Source: Pedobacter sp.
GTDB lineage: Bacteria; Bacteroidota; Bacteroidia; Sphingobacteriales; Sphingobacteriaceae
Length of the DNA stretch: 10,436 bases
Direction: 5' to 3'
Assembly (NCBI GenBank): GCA_028287885.1
Contig: JAQBOT010000363.1
Span: forward strand, 1 to 10,436
Position 1 is the first letter of the stretch. Every line of letters begins with the position of its first letter. The position numbers were made by a program, and so were the translations under genes. The notes beneath the pieces are model-generated. The model was not told the origin of the DNA and did no database searches. It worked only from the letters and a program-made list of their open reading frames with translations. Positions 1 to 9,100 of the stretch are shown here, in pieces.

Positions 1-961
1 CGAAAATTGGCTTTCTCGAGTTTACTGAGATAACTTCAGATGAGATACCCAATGCAGGCATAATAACAATATATACCTCAGGGTGACCCAGGAACCAGAA
101 TAAATGCTGCCATAAGATTGTATTACCACCTTCATTCGGCAGTACCTGAGATCCAATAACGATATCAGATAGGTAGAAACTTGTTCCAAAACTTCTGTCG
201 AAGATCAAGAGTACCACACCAGCTACAAGAACCGGAAAAGATAGAATACCAAGGATTGCAGTTAAGAAGAATGCCCAGATTGGCAACGGCATTTTCCAAA
301 GATCCATACCTTTTGTACGCATGTTTAATATGGTACTCACGTAGTTGATACCACCCATTAAAGAGGAAGCAACAAAACATACCATACTGATTAACCATAA
401 AGTCATACCTAGTCCAGAACCAGAAACCGCCTTTGGCAAAGCTGATAATGGTGGATATACCGTCCATCCAGCACTAGCAGGACCTGTTTGTACAAAGAAT
501 GAACTCATCATTACTACACAGGCTGTAAAGAACAACCAGTAGGAAAGCATGTTCACAAAAGGTGAAGCCATATCCCTTGCACCAATTTGCAACGGAATAA
601 GCAAGTTACTAAAGGTTCCACTCAAGCCCGCCGTTAGTACAAAGAACACCATGATGGTACCGTGAATGGTGACCAGCGCAAGGTAGAACTCCGGCCTGAT
701 TCTTCCGCCCTCAGCCCATTTACCTAAGAACGTTTCCAGAATAGGAAAGCTCTTATCTGGCCATGCCAGTTGCAAACGAAACAGGATTGACAATCCCATC
801 GCGATCACCGCCATAATAATACCTGTAATTAGGAATTGCTTGGCAATCATTTTATGATCCTGACTAAATACGTACTTAGTTAGGAAAGTCTCTTTATGAT
901 GTCCATGTGCATGGGCATCATGGCCATCGTGAGTATGTGTTGGTAGTGTTATCGTTGACAT
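1..961 (-). CDS. coxA: Cytochrome c oxidase subunit I, aa3-type (A1 haem-copper oxidase), 3' end beyond window
   Basis: Catalytic subunit of the terminal oxidase; it reduces O2 to water at a haem a3/CuB centre and pumps protons. The frame is open from the ATG at 959-961 to the window edge, giving 320 residues of a family usually 530-620 long, so the C-terminal part is missing. Residues 9-22 are His-rich (seven His). The first membrane-helix region starts near residue 40. His100 in VTIHGT is the expected first low-spin haem a ligand. Asn119, Asp130 and Asn137 have the same spacing as the D-channel entry residues N113/D124/N131 of Paracoccus. His293, Glu295 and Tyr297 in GHPEVY are the CuB ligand, the D-channel glutamate and the His-Tyr cross-link; together they mark the A1 type. 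The remaining CuB histidines and the other haem ligands lie outside the window. It starts 19 bases after the coxB stop behind a good Shine-Dalgarno site, so the two are almost certainly co-transcribed. Identification is firm. Confidence 0.97.
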   Translation of the reverse strand, partial: MSTITLPTHTHDGHDAHAHGHHKETFLTKYVFSQDHKMIAKQFLITGIIMAVIAMGLSILFRLQLAWPDKSFPILETFLGKWAEGGRIRPEFYLALVTIHGTIMVFFVLTAGLSGTFSNLLIPLQIGARDMASPFVNMLSYWLFFTACVVMMSSFFVQTGPASAGWTVYPPLSALPKAVSGSGLGMTLWLISMVCFVASSLMGGINYVSTILNMRTKGMDLWKMPLPIWAFFLTAILGILSFPVLVAGVVLLIFDRSFGTSFYLSDIVIGSQVLPNEGGNTILWQHLFWFLGHPEVYIVIMPALGISSEVISVNSRKPIF

Positions 962-970
962 AATGTTACA

Positions 971-979
971 GTTCCTTTT
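971..979 (-). promoter_or_regulatory. Shine-Dalgarno site of coxA
   Basis: On the minus strand the coxB-coxA gap contains AAAAGGAAC, ending 9 bases before the coxA ATG. It is one of the stronger ribosome-binding sites in this window, where most starts have none or a weak one, and it fixes the coxA start at 961. Confidence 0.6.
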
Positions 980-980
980 G

Positions 981-2240
981 TTATTTTAATAAGGCCAATT
1001 GATTTTTATCTTTTCTCACAGCACCACTGTCCGGAGTTGTAGAGTCGGGAGTACCTTGAGCAGGTGCAGGAGCAGCTGGCTCAGCAAGAAGCGGTAGTTT
1101 AAATTGCTTTCTTAAATCATTATTGATATAGGGAGTCTGTTTAGCTATCCAAACGTTATATTCCTCCTGCGTAACTACCCGTACAGTTTTCTGCATGTTA
1201 TAGTGACCTGATCCACAAACCTGAGAACATTCCAAAATATATTTGAATGACGGATCGTTAACCTTTGCTTGCATGTCTACAGTAGTAATTGTTGGCGTAA
1301 ACTCAAAGTAGGTTACCATACCTGGATTCGCGTAAAGTTGAACACGGAAATGTGGCATATAAAAACCATGTATAACATCCTTTGCCGTGATGATCATACG
1401 CACCGGCCTATTAACCGGAATCACCAACTCATCAGCTGATAGGTCATCCTGACTGTTCTTATCCTTAAAGTCGATACCTAAAGTATTAAGTCCGGTTACC
1501 ATTTTGTAGTTCTTTACACCTACTACACCGTCTTTTCCTGGGTATCTTAAGTACCAGGCAAATTGCTGACCTGTAACTTCAATACTCAATGGCTTATTGT
1601 TTGGATCTACGATCTTGTAGAAAATTGATCTCCAGGTAATGAAACCCATAACCACAAGAATTGCAAGTACAATTGCAGGAACGATCGTCCACACACGTTC
1701 CAGTGCGTTGTTGTGTGGATAGAAATAAGCTTTCCTTTTTGTTGTATACCTGTAAATGAAAGAAAACGCAAACAAGGCAATGTGCGTAAGAATAAACACG
1801 ATGGTTGTAATGATCAACGTGATGTTGAACATCTTATCGATCTCTTTTCCATGCTCCGACGCTGCATCTGGAAGTATCATGTTGCCATGAACTGTATATT
1901 CCCAATAAACACCATATAAACCAACGATCAAAAATATGCCAAACAGGACTCCATTCACGGCATTCCAGTTGATTCCTTCAGGTTTATCCTGAACAGTTCT
2001 GGTTAGTTCATATACACGTATTGCTTTTCCAACTATCGCTATAAACAAGCATAGCAATAAGAACAGCAGGACATAAAATAATACTGATTTATAGACAGGC
2101 CCCATGTCTACGGTTTTAGCAGTTGCACTAGCGCCTGCAGCAGCAGCTTCCTGGGCAAATAAACTCGTATTTGCACATGCAGTTGTGATTACTGCAAGAG
2201 ACGCCATTGTCTTTCTATTTATAAATTTTCTTAAACTCAT
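981..2240 (-). CDS. coxB: Cytochrome c oxidase subunit II (CuA-binding, extended N-terminus)
   Basis: Accepts electrons from a c-type haem at its CuA centre and passes them to haem a of CoxA. The ATG at 2238-2240 gives 419 residues; an in-frame TTG at 2273 would add 11 residues ahead of a good signal peptide and is less likely. Residues 1-29 look like a Sec signal peptide (RKFINRK, hydrophobic core, SLFA/QEAA). Four hydrophobic helices follow at about 52-72, 96-116, 139-162 and 184-205. The last two are the canonical COX II hairpin; the first two are extra. The cupredoxin domain holds the CuA ligands His291 (DVIHGFYMPH), Cys338, Gln340 (backbone), Cys342, His346 and Met349 (CSQVCGSGHYNM). There is no CxxCH, so this is an aa3 and not a caa3 type subunit. 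The C-terminal tail, from about residue 386, is rich in Ala, Pro and Thr. It lies between actF (57-base gap) and coxA (19-base gap). Confidence 0.95.
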   Translation of the reverse strand: MSLRKFINRKTMASLAVITTACANTSLFAQEAAAAGASATAKTVDMGPVYKSVLFYVLLFLLLCLFIAIVGKAIRVYELTRTVQDKPEGINWNAVNGVLFGIFLIVGLYGVYWEYTVHGNMILPDAASEHGKEIDKMFNITLIITTIVFILTHIALFAFSFIYRYTTKRKAYFYPHNNALERVWTIVPAIVLAILVVMGFITWRSIFYKIVDPNNKPLSIEVTGQQFAWYLRYPGKDGVVGVKNYKMVTGLNTLGIDFKDKNSQDDLSADELVIPVNRPVRMIITAKDVIHGFYMPHFRVQLYANPGMVTYFEFTPTITTVDMQAKVNDPSFKYILECSQVCGSGHYNMQKTVRVVTQEEYNVWIAKQTPYINNDLRKQFKLPLLAEPAAPAPAQGTPDSTTPDSGAVRKDKNQLALLK

Positions 2241-2288
2241 TTCTTTAAAGTAGTATGTGTATTCAAGTACCAATATCTAATCTCAAAC

Positions 2289-2312
2289 AATCACCGACTA
2301 CAAGTGGTGATT
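2289..2312 (-). other. Inverted repeat (RNA hairpin) over the actF stop codon at the act/cox junction
   Basis: The arms AATCACC and GGTGATT (7 bp) flank a further 3-bp ACT/AGT pairing with one bulged base and a 3-base loop, so the minus-strand RNA could form a 10-bp hairpin. It covers the last codons and the TAG of actF. No run of U follows, so it does not look like an intrinsic terminator. A role in mRNA processing, stabilisation or setting the act:cox ratio is possible but is only an inference. Confidence 0.4.
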
Positions 2313-3512
2313 CAAACTTTCTTGTAAAAACGGGTGGTTCTTTGCAATTAATGGTTGCTTGCTTAAAGAAGTTAACACTGTAAAAGTGAACAATCCAACA
2401 AAACCAACAGCCGTACCGATCTCCACAAATCCAAATCCATTGTGACTCTCCACTGTACCAGGCATGATCATCTGGTAGAAATCTACCCAGTGGCCAGCGA
2501 TAACAAGAATTGAGATGGTTAGTAATGTATTTTCTTTTCTTTTGTTATCTCTATCCATTAACAAGAATACAGGAACCAAAAAGTTTAAAAACAAATTCAG
2601 GTAGAACCAAAATTTATAGTATTCAAATCTCTTGAAAAAGTAAACAGTTTCTTCGGGCATGTTTGCATAGTAAATCAGCAAAAATTGTGCAAACCATACA
2701 TAGGTCCAGAAGATAGAGAAACCAAAAATGAACTGTCCAAGGTTATGCAGGTGACTGTTATTCACAAACTGCATGTAGCCTGCTTTTCTAAGTAGGATAA
2801 GTACTACGGCGATGATTGCCAAACTGCTTACCCACATAGATGCGAAGTTGTACCAGCCAAACATAGTAGAGAACCAATGGGCTTCTAATGACATGATGGT
2901 ATCGAAAGAGAAAATCGGTGTTGTAAAGCCGTAGAACACAAGGAACATTGCAGAATACTTGAAACTCCTGTTGTAAGAGTTCAAACCACCAGACAAATCC
3001 TCATTGTATGATAGTCTTGCAAATAACACCGCACAAAAGCTATAAACACCTAGAAATAAAACTTCCCGGAACATAAAGAAGGGAACATTCAAAAATGACG
3101 ATTTACCATCAATAATCTTATCATAGTTTGGAGATGAGGGATCCGTAAGGCCCTCTGCATTCCAGTGGTGATAAAGGTTATGCGTATACAAACCAGCGCC
3201 AACTACGATAAGTAAGATCAAGGCAGCAATTGGCAGCGTCTTAGCCATAGCTTGCGGCACCCTAAGGATTGCTGCAGACCAGCCTGCTTGTGCAACGAAC
3301 TGGATCGCTAAAAAGAATGCGCCAGACATGCAGACAGTTGCAAAGTAATACGCCATTAATAACAGGTTAGCAAAAGTCCGCTCATGAAGTTCATGATCAG
3401 AAAAACCGTATCCTATAGCTGCTAATCCGATAACAATAGCTACTATACTTAAAGTCTTTACTTTACCTGTAAACTCAAACTGCTCAGTTAAATTATAATT
3501 ATGAGTTCCCAT
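2298..3512 (-). CDS. actF: Alternative complex III membrane subunit ActF (NrfD-like quinol:cytochrome c oxidoreductase subunit)
   Basis: Large integral membrane subunit of ACIII, a paralogue of ActC in the NrfD/PsrC family, shortened relative to it (404 versus 490 residues here). About ten hydrophobic helices can be read, starting near residues 20-36, 48-73 and 92-110. Segments typical of ActF are visible: SFDTIMSLEAHWFS at 202-215, HLHNLGQFIFGFSIFW at 254-269 with ANMPEE at 283-288, and AGHWVDFYQMIMPG at 339-352. In known structures ActF sits beside ActC and is proposed to take part in proton translocation; whether it has its own quinol site is not settled by sequence. The ATG at 3510-3512 lies 16 bases after the actE stop and has only a weak purine-rich leader. 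The C-terminus is His-rich (LNHHL). Its stop codon lies inside a hairpin at the junction with coxB. Confidence 0.95.
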   Translation of the reverse strand: MGTHNYNLTEQFEFTGKVKTLSIVAIVIGLAAIGYGFSDHELHERTFANLLLMAYYFATVCMSGAFFLAIQFVAQAGWSAAILRVPQAMAKTLPIAALILLIVVGAGLYTHNLYHHWNAEGLTDPSSPNYDKIIDGKSSFLNVPFFMFREVLFLGVYSFCAVLFARLSYNEDLSGGLNSYNRSFKYSAMFLVFYGFTTPIFSFDTIMSLEAHWFSTMFGWYNFASMWVSSLAIIAVVLILLRKAGYMQFVNNSHLHNLGQFIFGFSIFWTYVWFAQFLLIYYANMPEETVYFFKRFEYYKFWFYLNLFLNFLVPVFLLMDRDNKRKENTLLTISILVIAGHWVDFYQMIMPGTVESHNGFGFVEIGTAVGFVGLFTFTVLTSLSKQPLIAKNHPFLQESLNHHL

Positions 3513-3528
3513 TTATATCTTGCTTTTC

Positions 3529-4113
3529 TTATTGTATTTTTTGTAATTGTTGAACATAAAGTACCACTTCCCAGCGCTCATTAGGAGCCAACTGTGAGGC
3601 GTGAGAGCCCATGTTATTTAGTCCATACATGATGGTATGGTATATTTTACCTGCAGTAAGGTCTTTCATCAAACCACCTCTAGAAGAAGCAGCATCACCA
3701 TGGTATGCAGGTACTCCACTATACTTCTCAATCTGAACCAAGTGTCCTTTTCCGTCACCTTTATCCCCATGACATGGAGAACAAAATACAGTAAAGTAAT
3801 GCTTTCCTGAGATTAGGTTCTGCTTTGTAAGTGGAAGTGGGTTAACCAATTCCCTACCTGCTGCCTCATATCCATCTTTGGTATTTGGATAATCATATTT
3901 AGAAAATCCTATTGGATCAGTATGTGGCGGTGGAGTTTGAGCGGTTTGCCCGTTTGCAAAATTTCTATTTGGCTGATCATAGCTGTAAGCAATTGGATCA
4001 TACATATTTCTGGCATACTCCAGCCCAGGCTTCCTCTTGTCGTTGCATGCTGATATCATTGCAACAAAAGCAATAGCGAAAAACGCTGCGTAAACTATCT
4101 TTAACTTATTCAT
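3529..4113 (-). CDS. actE: Alternative complex III monohaem cytochrome c lipoprotein ActE
   Basis: Periplasmic c-type cytochrome subunit of ACIII, 194 residues from the chosen start. The N-terminus is a short basic segment (MNKLK), a hydrophobic core and a lipobox ending MISAC, so Cys23 should be lipidated and anchor the protein; a lipid-anchored ActE is known in the Flavobacterium complex. One haem site, CSPCH, lies at residues 111-115, and Met168 in NNMGSH is the likely sixth ligand. The C-terminal LAPNERWEVVLYVQQLQ is the usual class I cytochrome c last helix. Three in-frame ATGs exist, at 4134, 4122 and 4113. I chose 4113 because AAAGGAAG ends 10 bases before it and because it gives a normal-length signal peptide. 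That start overlaps the actD stop by 8 bases (ATGAATAA), which suggests translational coupling. The longer forms only add seven or three residues. Confidence 0.93.
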   Translation of the reverse strand: MNKLKIVYAAFFAIAFVAMISACNDKRKPGLEYARNMYDPIAYSYDQPNRNFANGQTAQTPPPHTDPIGFSKYDYPNTKDGYEAAGRELVNPLPLTKQNLISGKHYFTVFCSPCHGDKGDGKGHLVQIEKYSGVPAYHGDAASSRGGLMKDLTAGKIYHTIMYGLNNMGSHASQLAPNERWEVVLYVQQLQKIQ

Positions 4114-4642
4114 AGCTAACATACTTCCTTTCATTATATTTTATCTCTAATGCACCCGCCTCTTTCAATAAGCCATCAATTTTCGTGTGCTCTGCATTTT
4201 GAGTTGCATCAATGGCAATGATGAAACGATCATCAGTAGCCCTTAAGTCCATCACCCTTGGTGCTCTTCCCGGAAATAAGTGGGTAGAAGCGTAGTATGA
4301 TCCAACCAATCCGAAGGCACAAAACAGAATCGTAAGCTCGAAAGTAATTGGAATAAAATCGGGTAAAGCAAAGTGTGGTTTACCACCAATGTTTATTGGC
4401 CAGTCCCATGCTGCTGCATAGTATACAAAGGACAACATCGTAATCGTTCCTGTAATTCCGAAGAAGAAAGCCGCGATATCCAATTTCGATCTTTTTACGC
4501 CAAGTTTGGCTTCAATGCCGTGTATAGGCATAGGCGTATACACATCGTGTATAGAGATGTTATTTTCCTGTAACTTATCAATGCCATGCATCATCTCGTC
4601 AGGATCACCAAAACTGCCTAATATATATTTGATATTACCCAT
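4106..4642 (-). CDS. actD: Alternative complex III subunit ActD (DUF3341 family)
   Basis: Small membrane subunit of ACIII, 178 residues, normal for the family. The N-terminal 50 residues form a soluble domain that starts YILGSFGDPDEMMHGIDKL and includes YTPMPIHGI (35-43). Two membrane helices follow at about 54-77 and 98-117, joined by a loop with the conserved NIGGKPHFALPDFIP (84-98). A C-terminal soluble part (130-178) contains DDRFIIAID. No cofactor-binding motif is seen. In known complexes ActD packs against the quinol-reactive membrane subunits and probably has a structural role. The ATG lies 2 bases after the actC stop and its end overlaps actE, so it is translated as part of a tight operon. 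Confidence 0.94.
   Translation of the reverse strand: MGNIKYILGSFGDPDEMMHGIDKLQENNISIHDVYTPMPIHGIEAKLGVKRSKLDIAAFFFGITGTITMLSFVYYAAAWDWPINIGGKPHFALPDFIPITFELTILFCAFGLVGSYYASTHLFPGRAPRVMDLRATDDRFIIAIDATQNAEHTKIDGLLKEAGALEIKYNERKYVSYE
4124..4131 (-). promoter_or_regulatory. Shine-Dalgarno site of actE, inside the end of actD
   Basis: AAAGGAAG on the minus strand lies 10 bases upstream of the ATG at 4113 but only 1 base upstream of the ATG at 4122 and within the first codons of the ATG at 4134 form. The spacing favours 4113 as the actE start. Confidence 0.5.
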
Positions 4643-4644
4643 TG

Positions 4645-6117
4645 TTATATTTTTGCGTATTCTTCTTGTTTAACACTATCGAACTTCTCTAAAGAGTCTA
4701 CGTATTCTGAAACGTAAGCTACCTCAACATGTCCGGTTTTAATTTGAGATAGTTTAGCCTGCTCGCTTGAAGTTTTAAGGAGTAGTTTAACCTCTGCTAT
4801 CGCGATAGAAGGCATAACCCTTAAGAACAACAGAAACAAAGTAAAGAACACACCGATCGATCCTACAAACACACTTACGTCAACCCAAGTTGGATAAAAC
4901 ATTGCCCAGCTTGATGGAAGGTAATCACGGTGTAAAGACACAACGATAATCACAAAACGCTCAAACCACATACCTATGTTCACGATGATAGAAAGGATCC
5001 ATGATAACGGAATGTTTGTTCTTACCTTTTTGAACCACATTAATTGGGTCATCAGGATATTACATCCGTACATCATACAACCAGCCCACCAATATGGCCC
5101 GATAAATCTGTTTAAGAACGTATACTGCTCGTATTCACTACCAGAGTAGAAAGCGATAAAGAACTCTGTTAGATATGCTACACCAACGATAGAACCGGTA
5201 ACAAGAATAATCTTGTTCATAGATTCAATGTGGAACATCGTGATATAGTTTTCTAGTCCCAATACTTTACGTGTAACCAATAGTAACGTCTGCACCATCG
5301 CAAATCCAGAGAAGATCGCTCCAGCAACGAAGTATGGAGGGAAGATCGTTGTATGCCATCCTGGTATTACGGATGTTGCAAAGTCCATGGATACAATGGT
5401 GTGTACTGAAAGTACAAGTGGGGTTGCAATACCTGCAAGAATCAAAGACACAGCTTCAAATCGTTGCCAGGTTTTAACGTTACCTGTCCATCCGAAAGAC
5501 AACACAGAATAAATTCTACGTCTGAAACCTGTTGCACGATCACGGATTGAAGCCATATCTGGCAATAGACCAGTGTACCAGAACAATAGGGATACAGAGA
5601 AGTAAGTTGAGATGGCAAACATATCCCAAACCAGTGGCGAGTTAAAGTTAACCCATAGTGATCCAAATTGATTTGGAAGCGGAAGTACCCAGTATGCTAA
5701 CCACGGCCGTCCCATGTGAGACACAACATACGTTGCGGCACAGATTACGGCGAAGATCGTCATCGCCTCTGCAGATCTGTTGATGGAGTTCCTCCAGTTC
5801 TGGCGGAATAACAAGAGTACCGCAGAGATCAGCGTACCAGCGTGACCAATACCAACCCACCATACGAAGCCGGTAATATCCCATGCCCATCCTACTGTCT
5901 TGTTTAATCCCCAAGATCCGATACCATTCCAAAAGGTGTAACTTACAGCAAAAAGCCATAAAGTTGCGCCCAAGGCTGAAACGATAAATCCTATCCACCA
6001 TGCCTTATTCGGCTTATTTTCAACCGGACTTAAAATATCGTTCGTAATTTTTGCATACGTGATATCGTGCCCGGTGATTAATGGTTCTCTTAATATTGAT
6101 TCGTTATGTCCTGACAT
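4645..6117 (-). CDS. actC: Alternative complex III quinol-oxidising membrane subunit ActC (NrfD/PsrC-like)
   Basis: Integral membrane subunit that, in characterised ACIII, holds the menaquinol-oxidation site next to the ActB [3Fe-4S] cluster. It has 490 residues, with about ten hydrophobic helices beginning near residue 40 (WWIGFIVSALGATLWLF). Conserved family segments are visible: WVGIGHAGTLISA at 87-99, HMGRPW at 134-139, NFNSPLVWDMFAIS at 157-170, SVHTIVSMDFA at 237-247, LVTGSIVGVAYLTEFF at 305-320 and NIGMWFERFVI at 380-390. His92 and Asp246 lie in regions that line the quinol and proton route in this family; that assignment is inferred. The C-terminal 50 residues are hydrophilic. The ATG has an AAAGGG site 8 bases upstream. 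It starts 23 bases after the actB stop and ends 2 bases before actD. Confidence 0.96.
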   Translation of the reverse strand: MSGHNESILREPLITGHDITYAKITNDILSPVENKPNKAWWIGFIVSALGATLWLFAVSYTFWNGIGSWGLNKTVGWAWDITGFVWWVGIGHAGTLISAVLLLFRQNWRNSINRSAEAMTIFAVICAATYVVSHMGRPWLAYWVLPLPNQFGSLWVNFNSPLVWDMFAISTYFSVSLLFWYTGLLPDMASIRDRATGFRRRIYSVLSFGWTGNVKTWQRFEAVSLILAGIATPLVLSVHTIVSMDFATSVIPGWHTTIFPPYFVAGAIFSGFAMVQTLLLVTRKVLGLENYITMFHIESMNKIILVTGSIVGVAYLTEFFIAFYSGSEYEQYTFLNRFIGPYWWAGCMMYGCNILMTQLMWFKKVRTNIPLSWILSIIVNIGMWFERFVIIVVSLHRDYLPSSWAMFYPTWVDVSVFVGSIGVFFTLFLLFLRVMPSIAIAEVKLLLKTSSEQAKLSQIKTGHVEVAYVSEYVDSLEKFDSVKQEEYAKI

Positions 6118-6125
6118 AATTTTTT

Positions 6126-6131
6126 CCCTTT
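6126..6131 (-). promoter_or_regulatory. Shine-Dalgarno site of actC
   Basis: AAAGGG on the minus strand in the actB-actC gap, with an A-rich 8-base spacer to the actC ATG at 6117. It supports that start. Confidence 0.5.
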
Positions 6132-6140
6132 AATATCAGC

Positions 6141-9100
6141 TTACGCTTGTGATGAATCTGTATTCTTAATTTTTGTCATGTATCCGATACCTGGCTGCGT
6201 GTTGATCTCTTCTAGAACATAATAAACACGCTCGCTTTTCAGTGCTTTCGATACTTTAGATTCCGGATCGTTTCCGTCACCAAAGATGATCGCGTTAGCC
6301 GGACAAGCTTGCTGACATGCCATTTGGATATCACCATCTTTCAATGGACGTTTCTCCAATTTGGCCTCCAGTTTACCAGTCTGAATACGCTGAATACACA
6401 TGGTACATTTTTCCATAACCCCTCTTGAACGTGCAGTTACGTCTGGGTTCAATACCAGTTGTGTAAATTCATTATTCAGGTAGTTGTCAAAACGTGAATC
6501 ATTCCAGTAGTTAAACCAGTTGAAACGACGTACTTTATATGGACAGTTGTTCGCGCAGTAACGTGTTCCAACACAACGGTTATAAGCCATATGGTTCAAA
6601 CCGTCTGATGAGTGGACAGTTGCCAATACCGGACAAACCGTTTCGCATGGCGCATGGTCACAGTGCTGACACAACATCGGTTGGTGAATCACAGACACAT
6701 TGTCCATGTTCTTCAACTCTTCAATTTCTCTTTCCTCTGTTACATTCTTGCCGTCCTCTACAAAACTGTAGTAGCGGTCAATACGAATCCAATGCATCTC
6801 TCTACGGCGGCGAACTTCATCGCGACCAACAACAGGGATGTTATTTTCAACGTTACATGCAACTATACAAGATCCACAACCGGTACAAGCATTCAAATCG
6901 ATTGCCATTACCCAGTTGTTACCTGGTTTCTCAAAAGTGTCCCATAAGTCGTAAGACTTGTGCTTCTCACCATGATTACCAGAACCAGTAGATGGGTTCT
7001 TAGTATATTCTGTGAATGTAGATTCACGGATAATGTTACGCCCTTCGTATGAGTGGTGTGTTTGTGTTTGTGCAAGCTCATAGGTGTCGCCAGTTTTCGT
7101 GGTCGTCACCGTAGTTGCATATTGCAACGTTCCATTTGCTAAAGAAAGGAAAGGATAAGCATCCTTACCAACCATGTCACCTACTTTACCAGATTTGGTT
7201 CTACCATATCCTAAAGCGATAGAAGCTGTTCCATCTGCCTGTCCAGGTTGAATTAATACCGGAAGGTCAATAGAATAACCATTTGCACCTTTAACCGTTA
7301 CAACATCAAACTCATTGTAACCTAGTTTTTGAGCAAACTTAGGTCCCATAGCGATGTAGTTATCCCAAGTCACCTTAGTTACTGCATCTGGCAATTCCTG
7401 CAAATAAGCATTGTTTGCATAACGTCCACCGCGCATTGCGCCGTTTTCATACAATTGCAACTCGATGTCTTTTGCAAGAGATTTGCTGTTGTTAAGTACC
7501 GTAGGCACTACAGTCGCAAGTGACATACTGAAAGTATAAGCACCTGCAGGCTTAGCCGGAGCGAAGAAAATACCTGTTTGCAACAAGTCGTTCCAAGTCT
7601 TTCCTAATCCTGGTAAGATGTTAGCTTCCCAGTTGTTTTTAACGTATTGATAGTATTCAGTTACCGGCGCATTTGACCAGATCAACAGACTTTCTTCTAC
7701 TTGTCTTGAGTTAAACACAGGGTTTATTGTAGGCTGAACAACGGAGTAGACGCCTTCATAAACGTTCGCATCACCCCATGATTCCAGATAGTTCTGGTTT
7801 ATCGCGATAACATCGCACAACTTCGCTGTCTCATCAGAACGGTCAGCGAAAGAAACCTTCAATGGAACTTTAGAAAGTGCTGTTGTGAAAGCCTTAGCGT
7901 TGTATGAATCATAACCCGGATTTGCATCTAAGATGAAAACGGCACCAACTTGTCCGGCATTCATTTCATTTACAAGAGCTGCAAATTCTGCATCATTACC
8001 CGCATATTTTTTAGAAGGATTATCCAGGTCGATGGTTGTGCCATAGCTGCCAATTGCAGAGTTTATAGCATTTACCAAGATTTGAGTAGACACGTCATTT
8101 GAACCACAAACAACCAAGCCTCTACCTTTACTTTGAACCAATTCTTTACCAAGCAACTTAATTGCTTTCTCAGCAGATGTGTTGTTAGGTAACACGCCGC
8201 CTGCAAGATTATTCCCAGTTATGGCATTGTATAAGGTAACCAAAGCTGGTCCCTGTTCAGACAATTTAATTGGAATACGTGTGTCTGCATTTGTTCCTGT
8301 AACGCTCATTCCAGCTTCAAACTGGAAGTGACGGGACATTTTACCGTTTTTCAATGCCTGATCATTTCTGTTCGACACATATTGAACGGTAAACTCTTCA
8401 CTGCTAATCCAGGTTCCAAGGAAATCTGCGGCAAAACTTACAATCAGGTCTGCTTTATCAAAATTGTATTTTGGTAAAACGGCTTTACCAAAGCTATTTT
8501 CGTTCGCTTTAATAATTCCAGTGTAAGATATCGCGTCGTACTGAATGTGCCTTGTGCTTGGGTAAGCCTTAATGAAATCAGCAATAACACGCTGAGCAGA
8601 AGGACTGGTTATTGTACCAGAAACGATACGAATACCTCTACCCGATGACTGTGCTTTTACCAGTTCAGTCTTCACATACTGATCAATTTTAGACCAGGTA
8701 GTTTCTGAGCCTTTTAAAACTGGTGCTTTTAATTTAGATACATCATATAAATCTAAAACCGAAGCTTGAGTTGGTGCATCTGTACCATGACTAAATCTTC
8801 CGGCATTTGGATTCGGTTCTATTTTAATTGGTCGTCCTTCTCTGGTCTTTACTAAAATACTTTGACCATTATAACTAGACACATAAAAGTTAGGTATACC
8901 TGGAGTTACGTCTTCCGGCTTAACTAAATAAGGTATTGATTTTGAAACCGGACCTGGCTGACAGGCAGCCAAAGTAACTGCACCAAGACCAAAGCCTAAA
9001 GCTTTTAAAAAGTCACGGCGCGGAGTTACGGTACTCAATCCTGCTTCATTTAAAACATCTTCTATTGGAAGGGGCTCAGCGAATTCGTTCTTGTTGTTGT

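Noticed and set aside
165..467. A 100-codon minus-strand frame and a 65-codon plus-strand frame at 345-542
   Set aside because: Both are shadows of coxA, whose true frame I translated through to position 1 with its catalytic motifs intact.
2271..2273. TTG as the start of coxB
   Set aside because: It would put 11 polar/aromatic residues before a well-formed signal peptide; the ATG at 2240 is more plausible.
2241..2297. A promoter between actF and coxB
   Set aside because: A TTTG is present, but the only downstream candidate (TACTTG) is 14 bases away and does not match the Bacteroidota TAnnTTTG element or spacing.
5648..6001. A 117-codon minus-strand frame inside actC (and one at 5442-5666)
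   Set aside because: An out-of-frame shadow of the conserved ActC coding sequence, with no recognisable protein features.
6539..6991. A 150-codon plus-strand open frame (and a nested one at 6612-6947)
   Set aside because: It lies fully antisense to the conserved ferredoxin domain of actB; its translation shows no domain, and the opposite strand is clearly coding.
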